In this document: positions 40,001 to 49,493 of the stretch, piece after piece | Position numbering within the stretch: position 1 is the stretch's first letter | How the letters are laid out: every line of letters begins with the position of its first letter | NCBI GenBank assembly: GCA_964446235.1 | Contig: CAYUNW010000003.1 | Span: 1-64,000, forward strand | Origin: CAYUNW01 sp964446235 | GTDB taxonomy: Bacteria > Patescibacteriota > Microgenomatia > 2-02-FULL-39-11 | Reading direction: 5' to 3' | DNA length: 64,000 bases | Notes under the pieces: model-generated | What the model was told of the DNA's origin: nothing | Seen by the model: only the letters and a program-made list of their open reading frames with translations | The model's database searches: none | Position numbers and translations under genes: made by a program

Positions 40001-40810
40001 TTAGCTGGAGATAAGTTGCAAGTAAATTTGCAGATCACATAAACGTGGTAGACGATAGCGATCCTTTAATCTGTAGTAGCGATCTTGGAGTTTTTTCACT
40101 TCTTGGTCGCTTGTATTCAATTTTTTATCTTCGAGAATAAGTACAATTGCCGGTCTGACAATTCCGAGTTCATCTTCTTTTTTCCTCGGTAAATTGCTTT
40201 TATTACTCTTTTCGTCTTTAATGCACTGCTGGATATTTTTCTCGATGAGTAAATAGTTTTCTATATCTCTATCTTCTTTTGCTCCTTTTTGTTGGCGAGG
40301 CTCTTTTATTGAAAAGAACTTTTTAAACATCGCTTTAGCAAATTCTAAATCCGATATCACCTCCTCTCTTTTTGTATTTGGAAATACTTGTATATAAATA
40401 CCTGGTTCAATTATTGGGTTCCCCTGAGGGAATATCATTCTAACTTCGGATCCTAACGAAAAATCCTTAAGAATCATACCCGTTAGAATATATTCTTCTA
40501 GTAAATAAGGATTAAGTTTTATAGAAATAGCAATGACGTGAATGGGACGTAGTAATTCCGATTGAAATCGTTGGTGAGCAAATTTATTTCTTTCGCTTTC
40601 GACAGTAATATAAGAGAGTTCTTTCTTTATCTGTTCAATTCTACCTTTTGAGTTTTTAAATACCCACTTTACATAGTTTTCCCGACCATTCTTCAATCCT
40701 TTCGAAGGTATTTTAAGTTTTCTTCTTAAAGCTTTAATTACTTCGATTCCTACATAACTTTTGACAAATAATTCGAATCGTACAAGATTGTATGGTTTTT
40801 CATTTTGCAT
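40001..40810 (-). CDS. Hypothetical protein of the integrated element
   Basis: 269 residues, charged and mostly helical, with central segments FPQGNPIIEPGIYIQVFPNTKREEV and VRPAIVLILEDKKLNTSDQEVKKLQDRYYRLKDRYRLP. No family is recognised and no signal or membrane helix is visible. Base composition and gene orientation match the neighbouring small genes of the element. Confidence 0.55.
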   Translation of the reverse strand: MQNEKPYNLVRFELFVKSYVGIEVIKALRRKLKIPSKGLKNGRENYVKWVFKNSKGRIEQIKKELSYITVESERNKFAHQRFQSELLRPIHVIAISIKLNPYLLEEYILTGMILKDFSLGSEVRMIFPQGNPIIEPGIYIQVFPNTKREEVISDLEFAKAMFKKFFSIKEPRQQKGAKEDRDIENYLLIEKNIQQCIKDEKSNKSNLPRKKEDELGIVRPAIVLILEDKKLNTSDQEVKKLQDRYYRLKDRYRLPRLCDLQIYLQLISS

Positions 40811-40903
40811 AGATATCTTAATCTAATTTGAGCGTATTATATTATACTGACTGATTATAAGCAGAAGTAGGCAATAGTATGCACGATTCGAGGCTGAATT
40901 GAT

Positions 40904-41563
40904 TTAAGAGAACTTAAGATAGTCCACTTCTTGTTCCCATACAGGATCCAGCTTATTCTCATTCCAGACGAAGCGAAATAAGTTGTATCCTTTTGAGCAA
41001 CAAAGTCCCTCACTACCGACTTGATCTGTTTGAATATAAAATCCGTTACCGTCCTTTGATTGTATTATCTTTGCTCTGACTAAATCTTGGATAGTAAAGA
41101 TCAGGGTATTTCCCTTATAAATATCTATTCCGTGAGGGGTATGATTCATCCCTTCATTGAAAAGTACCAAAGTTTCATCAATACCGTCACTATCAATATC
41201 GAATTGTTCGATGGAATTGATCCGCTTTTGTGCTATGTCTCCACTTTTTGAATACTGTTCCTCAATATTTCCGGAAATTGCTTTATTCAGGTTTTGATAG
41301 TTTAATTTTGTTTCTACTTTATGCGGTTTGGATCGTGGGGAATACTGATTTGCATAAGCTGAAATGTCATCCGATCCCCAAACTTGTTGGAGATCATCGA
41401 AATACTCTTTTGGAATATCAATAATCTCATTTTGTATAGTTGAGCTCAAAAACGACTGAGTTTTATTGAGTTTCACCAATCTGTGTCCATCATTTTTTCC
41501 AAGAGAATATCCAAACAATAATAGTAAAAAAGAACCAGATAGGATTATAAGTATATTCTTCAT
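40904..41563 (-). CDS. Membrane-anchored protein with one FG-GAP/EF-like repeat
   Basis: 219 residues. An N-terminal transmembrane helix (about 3-21, ending GYSLGKNDG) is followed by an extracytoplasmic domain whose segment IEQFDIDSDGIDETLVLFNEG has the D-x-D-S-D-G-x-x-E calcium-loop form of FG-GAP/VCBS repeats. A further GLCCSKGYNLFRFVW segment holds a Cys pair. Function unknown. It lies 10 bases downstream of a small membrane protein gene. Confidence 0.6.
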   Translation of the reverse strand: MKNILIILSGSFLLLLFGYSLGKNDGHRLVKLNKTQSFLSSTIQNEIIDIPKEYFDDLQQVWGSDDISAYANQYSPRSKPHKVETKLNYQNLNKAISGNIEEQYSKSGDIAQKRINSIEQFDIDSDGIDETLVLFNEGMNHTPHGIDIYKGNTLIFTIQDLVRAKIIQSKDGNGFYIQTDQVGSEGLCCSKGYNLFRFVWNENKLDPVWEQEVDYLKFS

Positions 41564-41573
41564 TTACGTTGAA

Positions 41574-41801
41574 TTATTCTTTTTCTGGAAATAAGAATTT
41601 TTTTAAGTGGTGCCTCAGCCACTCTTTTATATCCTTATGAAAAACTGAATCAACCAAAATAGTCAATGATATTAAAGCTATTACAAAAACTACAAAAAGA
41701 GATGTTCCGTTTGCGATTGCTTTATCGGCGAAGAGAAAAATACTTATAGACCAAAATATAAGAATGATTATGAGTAATAGAAGTCCGGACGATAGTTTCA
41801 T
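41574..41801 (-). CDS. Small two-helix membrane protein
   Basis: 75 residues with two transmembrane helices (about 5-25 and 33-52) and a basic C-terminal tail (HKDIKEWLRHHLKKFLFPEKE). Not recognised. It is transcribed away from the long hairpin at 41831-41915 and the 1051-residue membrane protein. Confidence 0.5.
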   Translation of the reverse strand: MKLSSGLLLLIIILIFWSISIFLFADKAIANGTSLFVVFVIALISLTILVDSVFHKDIKEWLRHHLKKFLFPEKE

Positions 41802-41830
41802 AAAGAAAGGGACAGCCCTCCTCTCGCTAT

Positions 41831-41915
41831 CAGCCGGTCAGCTTCAAGGTCATCGAGGAAGAGCTGCCCCTTCCGTTGACCTTGAAGCCACATAAAACGT
41901 GCAGCTGACCGGCTG
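41831..41915. repeat. Long nested inverted repeat between divergent genes
   Basis: Outer arms CAGCCGGTCAGCT (41831-41843) and AGCTGACCGGCTG (41903-41915) are perfect over 13 bp. Inner arms GCTTCAAGGTCA (41841-41852) and TGACCTTGAAGC (41877-41888) are perfect over 12 bp and share three bases with the outer arm. A third stem GGAAG/CTTCC lies innermost. It is much more GC-rich than its surroundings. It could be a structured RNA, a replication or transfer origin, or a protein-binding site. Confidence 0.75.
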
Positions 41916-42001
41916 TGTACTTGGATTATACACCAGAAATAACATCGGGAGCATAATATTAGTCTCAAAGCAGTATAATAAGAGCGAAATTTAGCATTAT
42001 T

Positions 42002-45000
42002 ATGTTGAACTTAAAAACACCAATTTCGGTTTTACAATTATTAGAATTCCTACAAGAAAAAAGCAGCGTATTCTTGCGTCAATTTAGGTATCAAGCGAAG
42101 AAAAAAATAAGCCCTCAAGACTTTCTTTCGGGTCGTGTACAAGGTGGTAAATTCCCAAAAGTGATTCGTAGAGATAGGATTAGTGTTCTTCCACAAAGTT
42201 TATCGGATCGATTATTCTTATTCATTTTTAGTCTTTTATTTATTTTTCTGACCGATATTTTAATCAAGCAATGGTTTTCTACAAACCTTAAAATCTATTT
42301 GGATGGGATTGGATCCTTGGGAAATTTGGGAGCAGCTGCTTGGCAAGTGCTTGCCACTGTAATTTCTGTTGGTTTAGCTACGATCGGCATTATATTACAA
42401 GCAATTAGCCAAGAAAAAAATGAATATAAACGGAAATTACTATTGCATCATTACTTTACAGTTCAACAGCTTGACTTCAAGATTCTTTATTCTTTTTTTG
42501 TTTTGATATTAGCTGGTTTAGTACTTCTCTTTAAGGAAAAGATGTTCTTATATCCCTTCTTAAGTGAGCATATTTTTGTTGTTTTCGCTTTAATAGTTAT
42601 TTTTGTATATATTTTTGCTCGGTTGATTATAAAGAGTTTTGACTATCTGTTTCCAGAAAACCAGAGTAAATATTTCGACTATTCGCTTCAAAATAGATTG
42701 TTGTATTTAATCCAAGAATCAGCAAGGAGTTTAATTCTAATTGACGTGCTCCAATTGCAATTAAATTCATTAGAAATGGGGATAAGATACTTATATGATG
42801 AGCAGGATAAGAAGAAACTAAATATGGCTGTTATAGAAACTTCACAAAAAGGAAGTATCGAAGATATTGATCTTGCATTATTAAAAAGTCTGTCTAAATT
42901 ATTAGGCAAGAAATACATCAAAGAAGAAAAGGGTAAATCACCAGTTAAAGCAGAGTTGTATATTGAATACGGTAGACAAGAACAACGTATAAAACAACCT
43001 TTAGCTATCGTCCACAAAGATAATTACTCAGATAAAATTGTTCATCTTTTCAAACAAGCAATAATACTATCGACACTTCTTCCACCTAAAATCGAATATG
43101 ACTTACAAGAATATCTTGATTGGATATGGGATCAAGTTAGAGAGGATCTGAAAAATGAAAAAGTCGGGGTTATAAAAGATAATCTTAGAAATCTATATGA
43201 CTTTTTTGAAAACTCTTTGACTATTTTTGGTAGTTACAAAAAAGAGTATAAAATCGAGGATGGTGCATCCATAGATAACTGGGATTTTCTTAATAAGCTT
43301 CGTAGACAATATTTCGTAATCCTTGACTCTGCATACGGCAATAAAAGTGCTTTTGAACCGTTATTTTCACTAAATTATTTTCCGTTCGCGTTGATGCAGA
43401 GAGCTATATATCAAAATAATAAAACTCAATTTACTCAATCTTCGGAACTTATTGTTTGGGTGTATAAGTATCTTTTTAAATTTAATCATCCGAGACAGAA
43501 TGATCTAAGAGAAAACTTCTTCTTGACCAACCTTAATTTTGCTCAATTTTATTTACTTGGAGGTCGAGAAGATTTTAAGGAGAATTTTAATAAGCGGAAA
43601 TTCTACCTTTGGGTGTATCTAAGAACACAAATAAATATTATTAGAAGAGCATTAGAATTCGGCGACAATAGGACTGTAACTGAGATTTTATCAATTATTG
43701 AAAAACTAATTAAAGAAACATCTTATTGGCAGGAGCAAATACCTTATATAGATCTCAAAGAAAACGTATTAACACCACAAGAGGAATTTAGGTCAAATTG
43801 GTATGCAATGATTCTTGGGGTACAAGCGTGGGTTTTTCAACAATATGAAACCGGGGGTATCGATAGAGATAAATTTAATATTCTTGCTTCTGTTTCTTTA
43901 TGGTCTGATATCTTTAGTTTAACTAACACATTTTCCGTAGCAATTGGGCAAGATCTTGAACACATTATGAGTTGGGACTGGTGGAGTTTTGAAAAGCGCT
44001 CATATCTTAATGATGGAGGTAGTTTTGGTGGGTTTGAAAATGAGATATGCAAATGGTATGTAATTCAGGCAATCAAGCTATTATCAAAAGTTCAAGAGAG
44101 TGAGATCCCAACACAAAAGAGATTGCTGAAAGATAAAGATACATATTTTAAACTCCTTATATCTCCCAACGGAACAATTTATGCATTTCTTGAGTTGTTA
44201 AAGAAAGATGGTGATAAATATCTATTTTTATTTAATGATCTCGATAAGAATAGTTTAAACAAAAATATCGAGAAGCTCAAAAACTACCTAAAACTGACTC
44301 TAGAAGATAATGAGGTCTCGAAGAAAAACGCTCTTATTAGCGCTTCGATTGAAAATAGCAAAATAAACAAGTTCAAACAGAGTTTTATCTCAGGATATGA
44401 AAAGAATTCAAAAATTAGAAAAATTGCCAAAACCAAGAAAATTGTTACTTTAGCTTTGAAACAAACAGGGAAACCCTTTTTTGGTATCCACGTCCTATTA
44501 GACAAAGAACCCTTTACTTCATTATCTATAATGGATTATGACACTATAGCAGAGCATTACGGTCAGCAAATGGCTGATGTTGAAGATTACTTGATTATTA
44601 AAGAAATCTTCAACTCTAAAAATCCAACTACCAAACTCTCATACAATGCTTCAAATGTAAAATTAAAGCTGGATGCATATTTATCAACGATTGATAAAAA
44701 CCAAATAAAAAGCACGTATATTTTAATCTTAGGGAGTGCGACTCTTCGTCACGAACTTCATAGAGATCCTGAATATAAGTGGTCAGGAGGTAAAAGCAAT
44801 AGAATCACATTCGATGAATATAAAGGTATTAAAATATATTGGACAAATATTGGTAAGGAAAACGGCGTAGTTGTGGTGGATATGAAAAATGCGTTTAAAG
44901 TAGTCCAGAAAAAGCCCAATATAGAGAAGGGTGAAATGATTTCAAAAGACAAGCATATAGCTTTTCTTATAGCTCAACTAACGGATAATGAGGTCGATGA

Positions 45001-45157
45001 GATATTTAAGAATAGACCTCAAGATAGTAATAAAGATCAAATAAAAACGAATGTTCGCTTTTGGAGTTTTGTCAATGCTGAGGTTGAAATTGTAAAACCC
45101 TCTTTGGTATTTAAGATAGCGATGCAAACAGATGAGATGGTGGCTACAAAGAGTTAA
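42002..45157 (+). CDS. Giant membrane protein of unknown function (1051 residues)
   Basis: 1051 residues. Hydrophobic helices occur at about 73-90, 115-138, 160-178 and 187-210, followed by a long, largely helical soluble region with a LIQESARSLILIDVLQLQ segment and, near the C-terminus, a mixed alpha/beta domain (IKSTYILILGSATLRHELHRDP ... GVVVVDMKNAFKVVQKKP). No Walker motif or known catalytic pattern is visible. A TATAAT-like box near 41970 may serve as promoter. It is the largest gene of the integrated element and stands alone on the plus strand, so a cargo (possibly defence) function is a guess from context. Confidence 0.7.
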   Translation: MLNLKTPISVLQLLEFLQEKSSVFLRQFRYQAKKKISPQDFLSGRVQGGKFPKVIRRDRISVLPQSLSDRLFLFIFSLLFIFLTDILIKQWFSTNLKIYLDGIGSLGNLGAAAWQVLATVISVGLATIGIILQAISQEKNEYKRKLLLHHYFTVQQLDFKILYSFFVLILAGLVLLFKEKMFLYPFLSEHIFVVFALIVIFVYIFARLIIKSFDYLFPENQSKYFDYSLQNRLLYLIQESARSLILIDVLQLQLNSLEMGIRYLYDEQDKKKLNMAVIETSQKGSIEDIDLALLKSLSKLLGKKYIKEEKGKSPVKAELYIEYGRQEQRIKQPLAIVHKDNYSDKIVHLFKQAIILSTLLPPKIEYDLQEYLDWIWDQVREDLKNEKVGVIKDNLRNLYDFFENSLTIFGSYKKEYKIEDGASIDNWDFLNKLRRQYFVILDSAYGNKSAFEPLFSLNYFPFALMQRAIYQNNKTQFTQSSELIVWVYKYLFKFNHPRQNDLRENFFLTNLNFAQFYLLGGREDFKENFNKRKFYLWVYLRTQINIIRRALEFGDNRTVTEILSIIEKLIKETSYWQEQIPYIDLKENVLTPQEEFRSNWYAMILGVQAWVFQQYETGGIDRDKFNILASVSLWSDIFSLTNTFSVAIGQDLEHIMSWDWWSFEKRSYLNDGGSFGGFENEICKWYVIQAIKLLSKVQESEIPTQKRLLKDKDTYFKLLISPNGTIYAFLELLKKDGDKYLFLFNDLDKNSLNKNIEKLKNYLKLTLEDNEVSKKNALISASIENSKINKFKQSFISGYEKNSKIRKIAKTKKIVTLALKQTGKPFFGIHVLLDKEPFTSLSIMDYDTIAEHYGQQMADVEDYLIIKEIFNSKNPTTKLSYNASNVKLKLDAYLSTIDKNQIKSTYILILGSATLRHELHRDPEYKWSGGKSNRITFDEYKGIKIYWTNIGKENGVVVVDMKNAFKVVQKKPNIEKGEMISKDKHIAFLIAQLTDNEVDEIFKNRPQDSNKDQIKTNVRFWSFVNAEVEIVKPSLVFKIAMQTDEMVATKS

Positions 45158-45199
45158 TTTCAATGCTATTAGTAGAACTAATTCAAAATGAGGATATTT

Positions 45200-45670
45200 T
45201 TACAGATCTTTATTGGCAAGCATATCACGAACTTTGATTCCTGCTTTTTTGTATCTCTCCCAACCTACGATTCCCTCATTAATTTTACTCAATCGATCGT
45301 GTTCTTCTTCGGTAACAAGGTATCCGATTGCTCTCTGTAGGATTTTCTCAAGGTTATCCGGATTATCAAGTATTTCAGAAATAAGTTGTTTTCTGGTGTA
45401 GACGTGTTCGTGTTGAACCTTACCATCCTTTTCATTTAATACTCCTTCTGATCTATACCTTATCCTATACTTTCCATTCGTACTGTTGCCGTGGGCTTCC
45501 GTAATCTTCCAGATCATAACGGAAATGACTTCTTTTTTGTGCCGGAGGATTACGTTCTTATTCTTAACGACAGATCGGATAACTTCGCTTGCGCTCTGTT
45601 TGGTTTTCTCTGTTTCCAGATCTTCGATATACATTTCTTTCAGACCTTTGAGCTTGGATTTATACGGCAT
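45200..45670 (-). CDS. Hypothetical protein paired with the DUF5655 gene
   Basis: 156 residues, no signal or membrane helix. The C-terminal half (HEHVYTRKQLISEILDNPDNLEKILQRAIGYLVTEEEHDRLSK...GWERYKKAGIKVRDML) is helical and looks conserved, but I cannot name it. It follows the DUF5655-like gene by 3 bases, so the two are probably co-expressed and may act together. Confidence 0.6.
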   Translation of the reverse strand: MPYKSKLKGLKEMYIEDLETEKTKQSASEVIRSVVKNKNVILRHKKEVISVMIWKITEAHGNSTNGKYRIRYRSEGVLNEKDGKVQHEHVYTRKQLISEILDNPDNLEKILQRAIGYLVTEEEHDRLSKINEGIVGWERYKKAGIKVRDMLANKDL

Positions 45671-45673
45671 AGG

Positions 45674-46642
45674 TTATTTCCCATCTTTAGTATCTCGATA
45701 AAGAAACTTGTAAGATTCGACCGACAGCCTAACCGCTTCTGGTATTTGTGATTCAGCATTTAAATAAATGTAGCTGATACCATTGGTCCAATGCCCCTTT
45801 TTACTGCAATCCTCGATTATTAGGGTGGATTCCAAGTATTTAACCGGGAAGCGGTAATAAATTTTCAATCCCTGTTGCTGGGGAACGATCTCAACATAAT
45901 TCACCCATTCTTTCCCTCTGTGCCCGGAATACGCGATGTACTGTTTCGTGTATTTTGTGCGGGTTTCAATATTATTTTTGAGCAGTTGATTCTCAAACTC
46001 CTCAAGAAGTTCCCGGCTATCTGTCCAGCTTGGTTTCGCTACATCATCAAGGGTATATACTTTGACTTCCTTGAGTACATTTTGCGTGGTTTTGTCTTTC
46101 GAGAATTTCCCAATGGGCTCGCTAGTCCTGTATGGTTTTATAGGGTTGTAGAGAATAGTATGATTATCGTACAGTTTTGCTTCATAAAGATAGATTGGTA
46201 GATCCTTGAAGTTGATGGCGTTTTTCTGATAATTGGTGAATTCTGGGGAGACAAAAATTACACGGGATGACTCCCAATCGATATCCTTCTTTGTGAAGTT
46301 TTTATGAAGCCTTTCGTTCAACTCAAGAACGAAATCTGCTTTGTGGTTAAGCATAGCGGAAAGATACGCAAATCCCTGATCTATAACACTAAAACTTTTG
46401 TCTTTTTTGTATTCGATGATGATAAACGACTTTTGTGCTTCATCGAAAGCGAGGGTATCGATATAGAAGTCCTGTTCTTGTGCTCGAATACTGAATTCTT
46501 GATTGAGTGATCCGCTCACAAATTTTAAACCGAAGATTGTATCGAGATTCTTTTCAGTCAGACTTTGAATGTCGTTTTCAAGATTAAACTTCTTTTCCGA
46601 AATCTCCTTTAACTTGTCATTGCTGATAGAAAAGATAGACAT
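45674..46642 (-). CDS. PD-(D/E)xK nuclease-like protein with DUF5655 domain
   Basis: 322 residues. The N-terminal 170 residues contain a restriction-endonuclease-like core: LDTIFGLKFVSGSL, then FYIDTLAFDEAQKSFIIIEYKKDKSFSVIDQGFAYLSAML, giving the D...E-x-K catalytic arrangement. The C-terminal domain (SWTDSRELLEEFENQLL ... GKEWVNYVEIVPQQQGLKIYYRFP ... WTNGISYIYLNAESQIPEAVRLSVESYKF) matches DUF5655. Such proteins accompany restriction and toxin loci (family knowledge) but their target is unknown. It lies next to the restriction-modification cassette of the element. Confidence 0.75.
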   Translation of the reverse strand: MSIFSISNDKLKEISEKKFNLENDIQSLTEKNLDTIFGLKFVSGSLNQEFSIRAQEQDFYIDTLAFDEAQKSFIIIEYKKDKSFSVIDQGFAYLSAMLNHKADFVLELNERLHKNFTKKDIDWESSRVIFVSPEFTNYQKNAINFKDLPIYLYEAKLYDNHTILYNPIKPYRTSEPIGKFSKDKTTQNVLKEVKVYTLDDVAKPSWTDSRELLEEFENQLLKNNIETRTKYTKQYIAYSGHRGKEWVNYVEIVPQQQGLKIYYRFPVKYLESTLIIEDCSKKGHWTNGISYIYLNAESQIPEAVRLSVESYKFLYRDTKDGK

Positions 46643-46798
46643 ATAGGGTGTATTATACCCTTTTCCCTATCAGGAGACTAAGATGAGTTGAATTATTCAA
46701 GAACGTTCAACTTTCGAATAGGTAAAACTTATATAAAGACATACTAAGATTATATAAATAATTGCAATCCTTACATCAATATGGTAGAGTATCTTACG

Positions 46799-47008
46799 AT
46801 GGAAACAAGACATTTAAGATTCAAAAGACTTGCTTTAAGGCGAACGAATATGATCTTGGAAAAATTGAGAATACTGGGAAATCTGGCAAATAAAAGTTCT
46901 TACAGCTATTCCGATCAAGAAGTAGATAAGATATTTAAGGCGATCGAAGATCAGCTTAGAACGGTCAAGGCAAGATTTAAGCCGAGAAAAAGACGATTTA
47001 AGTTTTAA
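46799..47008 (+). CDS. Small basic protein leading the restriction-modification-like cassette
   Basis: About 69 residues from ATG 46799 (METRHLRFKRLALRR); TTGCAA-17-TAGAGT places a promoter ending 8 bases before it, so the mRNA would be nearly leaderless. The protein is helical with an YSYSDQEVDKIFKAIEDQL segment and a basic end (FKPRKRRFKF). It may bind nucleic acid. Not recognised; its position 27 bases before the winged-helix gene makes it the first gene of the cassette. Confidence 0.55.
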   Translation: METRHLRFKRLALRRTNMILEKLRILGNLANKSSYSYSDQEVDKIFKAIEDQLRTVKARFKPRKRRFKF

Positions 47009-47034
47009 AACCTATAATTGATTATTAAATTAAG

Positions 47035-47667
47035 ATGAAAATGAAATTTCCAGAAGAAAACCTACCTCGGTGGCAAAAAATACTCCTTGTGCTTTATGAG
47101 TTGTCCGGAGAACATAAAAAACAGTTAAAGTTCGAAGATATTGTAGTTGCGGCATATAAACGATTCCCCGAAACATTTCACTTGAGAGGATATAAAGAGT
47201 ATCCCGATTCCGGGGATTTGATTCATAAGCCACTTTACGATATGCGACCCCGAGGTTTTTTAACAGCCAATCAAAAAATGTTCTCTTTGACGGAAAAAGG
47301 AATACTTGCGGCAAAACAACTCAATAAGGCGATTAAAAGAGGCGGAGAAGCCCATTTCAAACCTTCGAGAGAAATAGGCAAAGAGATAGAACGTATTCTT
47401 TCGACAGATGCTTTCATATTTTTCAAAGAGAAAAAGACGGATAAAATCCTCGACACCGATTTTTTGCAATATCTCGGAGTTAGCGTGCACACCAGCAAAA
47501 ACGAATTCCGAAACAGACTGGATACGGTAAAATATGCCGTCGATTCAGCCAAATCATTCTATCCGACACAAACTTGTAAGAGTTTATCGGAATATCACGG
47601 GTTTATGTTGCGACGATTCGATCAGTTAATGAGAGAAATGTCGGAACAAAAGGAAAGAAACGTATGA
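47035..47667 (+). CDS. Winged-helix protein of the GHKL ATPase cassette
   Basis: 210 residues. The N-terminal 100 residues look like a winged helix-turn-helix (WQKILLVLYELSGEHKKQLKFEDIVVAAYKRFP ... FLTANQKMFSLTEKGILAAKQL), followed by a second helical domain. It overlaps the GHKL ATPase start by 4 bases (ATGA), indicating coupling. It may regulate the cassette or recognise DNA for the ATPase. The specific family is not recognised. Confidence 0.65.
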   Translation: MKMKFPEENLPRWQKILLVLYELSGEHKKQLKFEDIVVAAYKRFPETFHLRGYKEYPDSGDLIHKPLYDMRPRGFLTANQKMFSLTEKGILAAKQLNKAIKRGGEAHFKPSREIGKEIERILSTDAFIFFKEKKTDKILDTDFLQYLGVSVHTSKNEFRNRLDTVKYAVDSAKSFYPTQTCKSLSEYHGFMLRRFDQLMREMSEQKERNV

Positions 47668-49493
47668 GTATTCAGACATACAAAATCGTTGAAGAGAAAA
47701 ATGAAATGGACGATCATTTTCTCGATATTATCGGTAACGAGTTTAAATTCGATCACCAGAAAGGAATGGCGGAACTGATCAAAAACTCGGTTGCCGCTTA
47801 TATCAGAGAAGAGATGCCTTCTGAAAAACAATTTCTCTTTTTAAGATATACGGACAGTGATAACGGTAATGCTCTTATGGAATGTGTCGATTTTGTCGGT
47901 ATGTCTTCCGATCATATCGTATTGGCATTCAAACGTTGGGGCGACCCTAAGGCGGCTTCTTATGGTTATGGAAAGAGAGTACCTGGCGGACACGGTAACG
48001 GAGGCAAGTTTTATATGCGCCAAATGTTTAAGGAGTCTTATTTTATAACCTATAAGAACGGAAAACTGAATATATACGGATTCAGTCCCAATAGAAAATA
48101 CGGATTTGCCAATCAATTTAAAGACGTATCGATGCGTCCGATCGAGGCAATAAAATTCGCCGGGCTCTCCTCATTGCCGATTCCGAAAGAAGTGGTTGAC
48201 AAAATTTTGCAGGGGAAAACAGGTTTTACAGTTGTAAGAGGAATAGGACCCTTTCAAATGGTGAACAAAATTCAGGCTTATCGTATTTCGGAGAAGTTGC
48301 GGAATCATCCTCAGGTCAGAAAACACTTGGAAAGAATAAACACTACGGTTATTCATAACGGAAAGGTAATTTTCGATCGATTAGTACCAGATAAATTAGC
48401 CCCTAAGCCCGGTTTCGAAGGACCGTATGTATATGAAATACCCGAGGAATTATCTTACACCGAAGGCGGTGAAGTGAATAAAGTAGTTATGGCGAATAAA
48501 AAGTATCCTCGGGGGAAACTGATATTGCATACTTCCGATGAGGCTTTGGAACGAGGTGGAAGATTCGGAGAGTTAAATAGAATAGATGTCTTGGGAGAAA
48601 CAGGTCCCATCGCTTCCTATCATATGTATGAGTTGGGAGTAAATCTTTATCCCCAGTACGTATTTATTCACGGTGACTGCGAGTGTCTTATTCTCGAAGA
48701 TCCGGACGACGATTGTGTTAAGAACGACAGATCAAAGTTGATAGCCGAAAATCCAAAAACCAAAGCGCTTTTACAGTGGCTCGGAGAAAGGGTAAACGAA
48801 TTGGCGGAAAAAATCCTCGATAAAGAAAGAGAAGAACAGAAAAAAATGGAAAAGGAACAGTCTAAATCCTATAACGATTTGCTGAATCGATGGAGTGCGA
48901 AATTCTTAAATAGAATAAGAGCGGAATTATTGGTCGGACCCGGTATCGGACCGGGAATAGGATTCGGAACAGAAGGATCTTCAGGCGGATTGGGAGAGGG
49001 AAAGGGAGGCGAGAACGGGGATAAAGGTGGAGGAGAAGGAAATAAAGAAGGAGGCGGAAATACGGTAAAAAGACAGTCAAGATCTCCTAAAGTATTATTA
49101 TCAGGTATCGATACGGACCCGTTTAATCCGAGCAACGAACCTTTATTTCTTGATCCCCGGCAAGGAATTATTTATCAGCGAATACAAGATGTTCGTGAAG
49201 GAATCTATTGGATAAATACCGCAAGTCCTTTGGCAAAGGCGGTGCTGGACAAATTTACGGAAAAATCGCAGCAATGGAGATCGTATCTTTTTCAAAGACA
49301 CGTGGATATTCTGATTAAAGAAGAAATGCGTAATCTATACAAGCGGGATTCCGAACGCTTCAACCCCGATGCCATAGATGCTGAGATATTCGGCGGTTTT
49401 ATGCTGAAAATACAAGAAGCAGCCTCAAAAGACCTGGAAAGTTTCCTGCTCGCAGAACAATATGACCCAGAAAGAGAAAACAAGAAGATATAA
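47664..49493 (+). CDS. GHKL (HSP90/MutL/MORC-like) ATPase
   Basis: 609 residues. The Bergerat ATP-binding fold is shown by the N box MAELIKNSVAAY (catalytic Glu and Mg-binding Asn, about residues 33-44), the G1-like box DFVGMS, and the G2 box GGHGNGGKFYMRQMF. A transducer-like region and helical section follow, then a Gly-rich linker (about 425-465) and a C-terminal domain. GHKL ATPases of MutL/MORC type have been described in bacterial restriction-modification operons with C5 methyltransferases and Vsr-type nucleases, as here. Likely a clamp that couples recognition to cleavage (inference). It overlaps the next gene by 32 bases. Confidence 0.85.
   Translation: MSIQTYKIVEEKNEMDDHFLDIIGNEFKFDHQKGMAELIKNSVAAYIREEMPSEKQFLFLRYTDSDNGNALMECVDFVGMSSDHIVLAFKRWGDPKAASYGYGKRVPGGHGNGGKFYMRQMFKESYFITYKNGKLNIYGFSPNRKYGFANQFKDVSMRPIEAIKFAGLSSLPIPKEVVDKILQGKTGFTVVRGIGPFQMVNKIQAYRISEKLRNHPQVRKHLERINTTVIHNGKVIFDRLVPDKLAPKPGFEGPYVYEIPEELSYTEGGEVNKVVMANKKYPRGKLILHTSDEALERGGRFGELNRIDVLGETGPIASYHMYELGVNLYPQYVFIHGDCECLILEDPDDDCVKNDRSKLIAENPKTKALLQWLGERVNELAEKILDKEREEQKKMEKEQSKSYNDLLNRWSAKFLNRIRAELLVGPGIGPGIGFGTEGSSGGLGEGKGGENGDKGGGEGNKEGGGNTVKRQSRSPKVLLSGIDTDPFNPSNEPLFLDPRQGIIYQRIQDVREGIYWINTASPLAKAVLDKFTEKSQQWRSYLFQRHVDILIKEEMRNLYKRDSERFNPDAIDAEIFGGFMLKIQEAASKDLESFLLAEQYDPERENKKI

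Noticed and set aside
48869..49135. Minus-strand Pro/Ser-rich frame
   Set aside because: It is the antisense of the Gly-rich linker of the GHKL ATPase.
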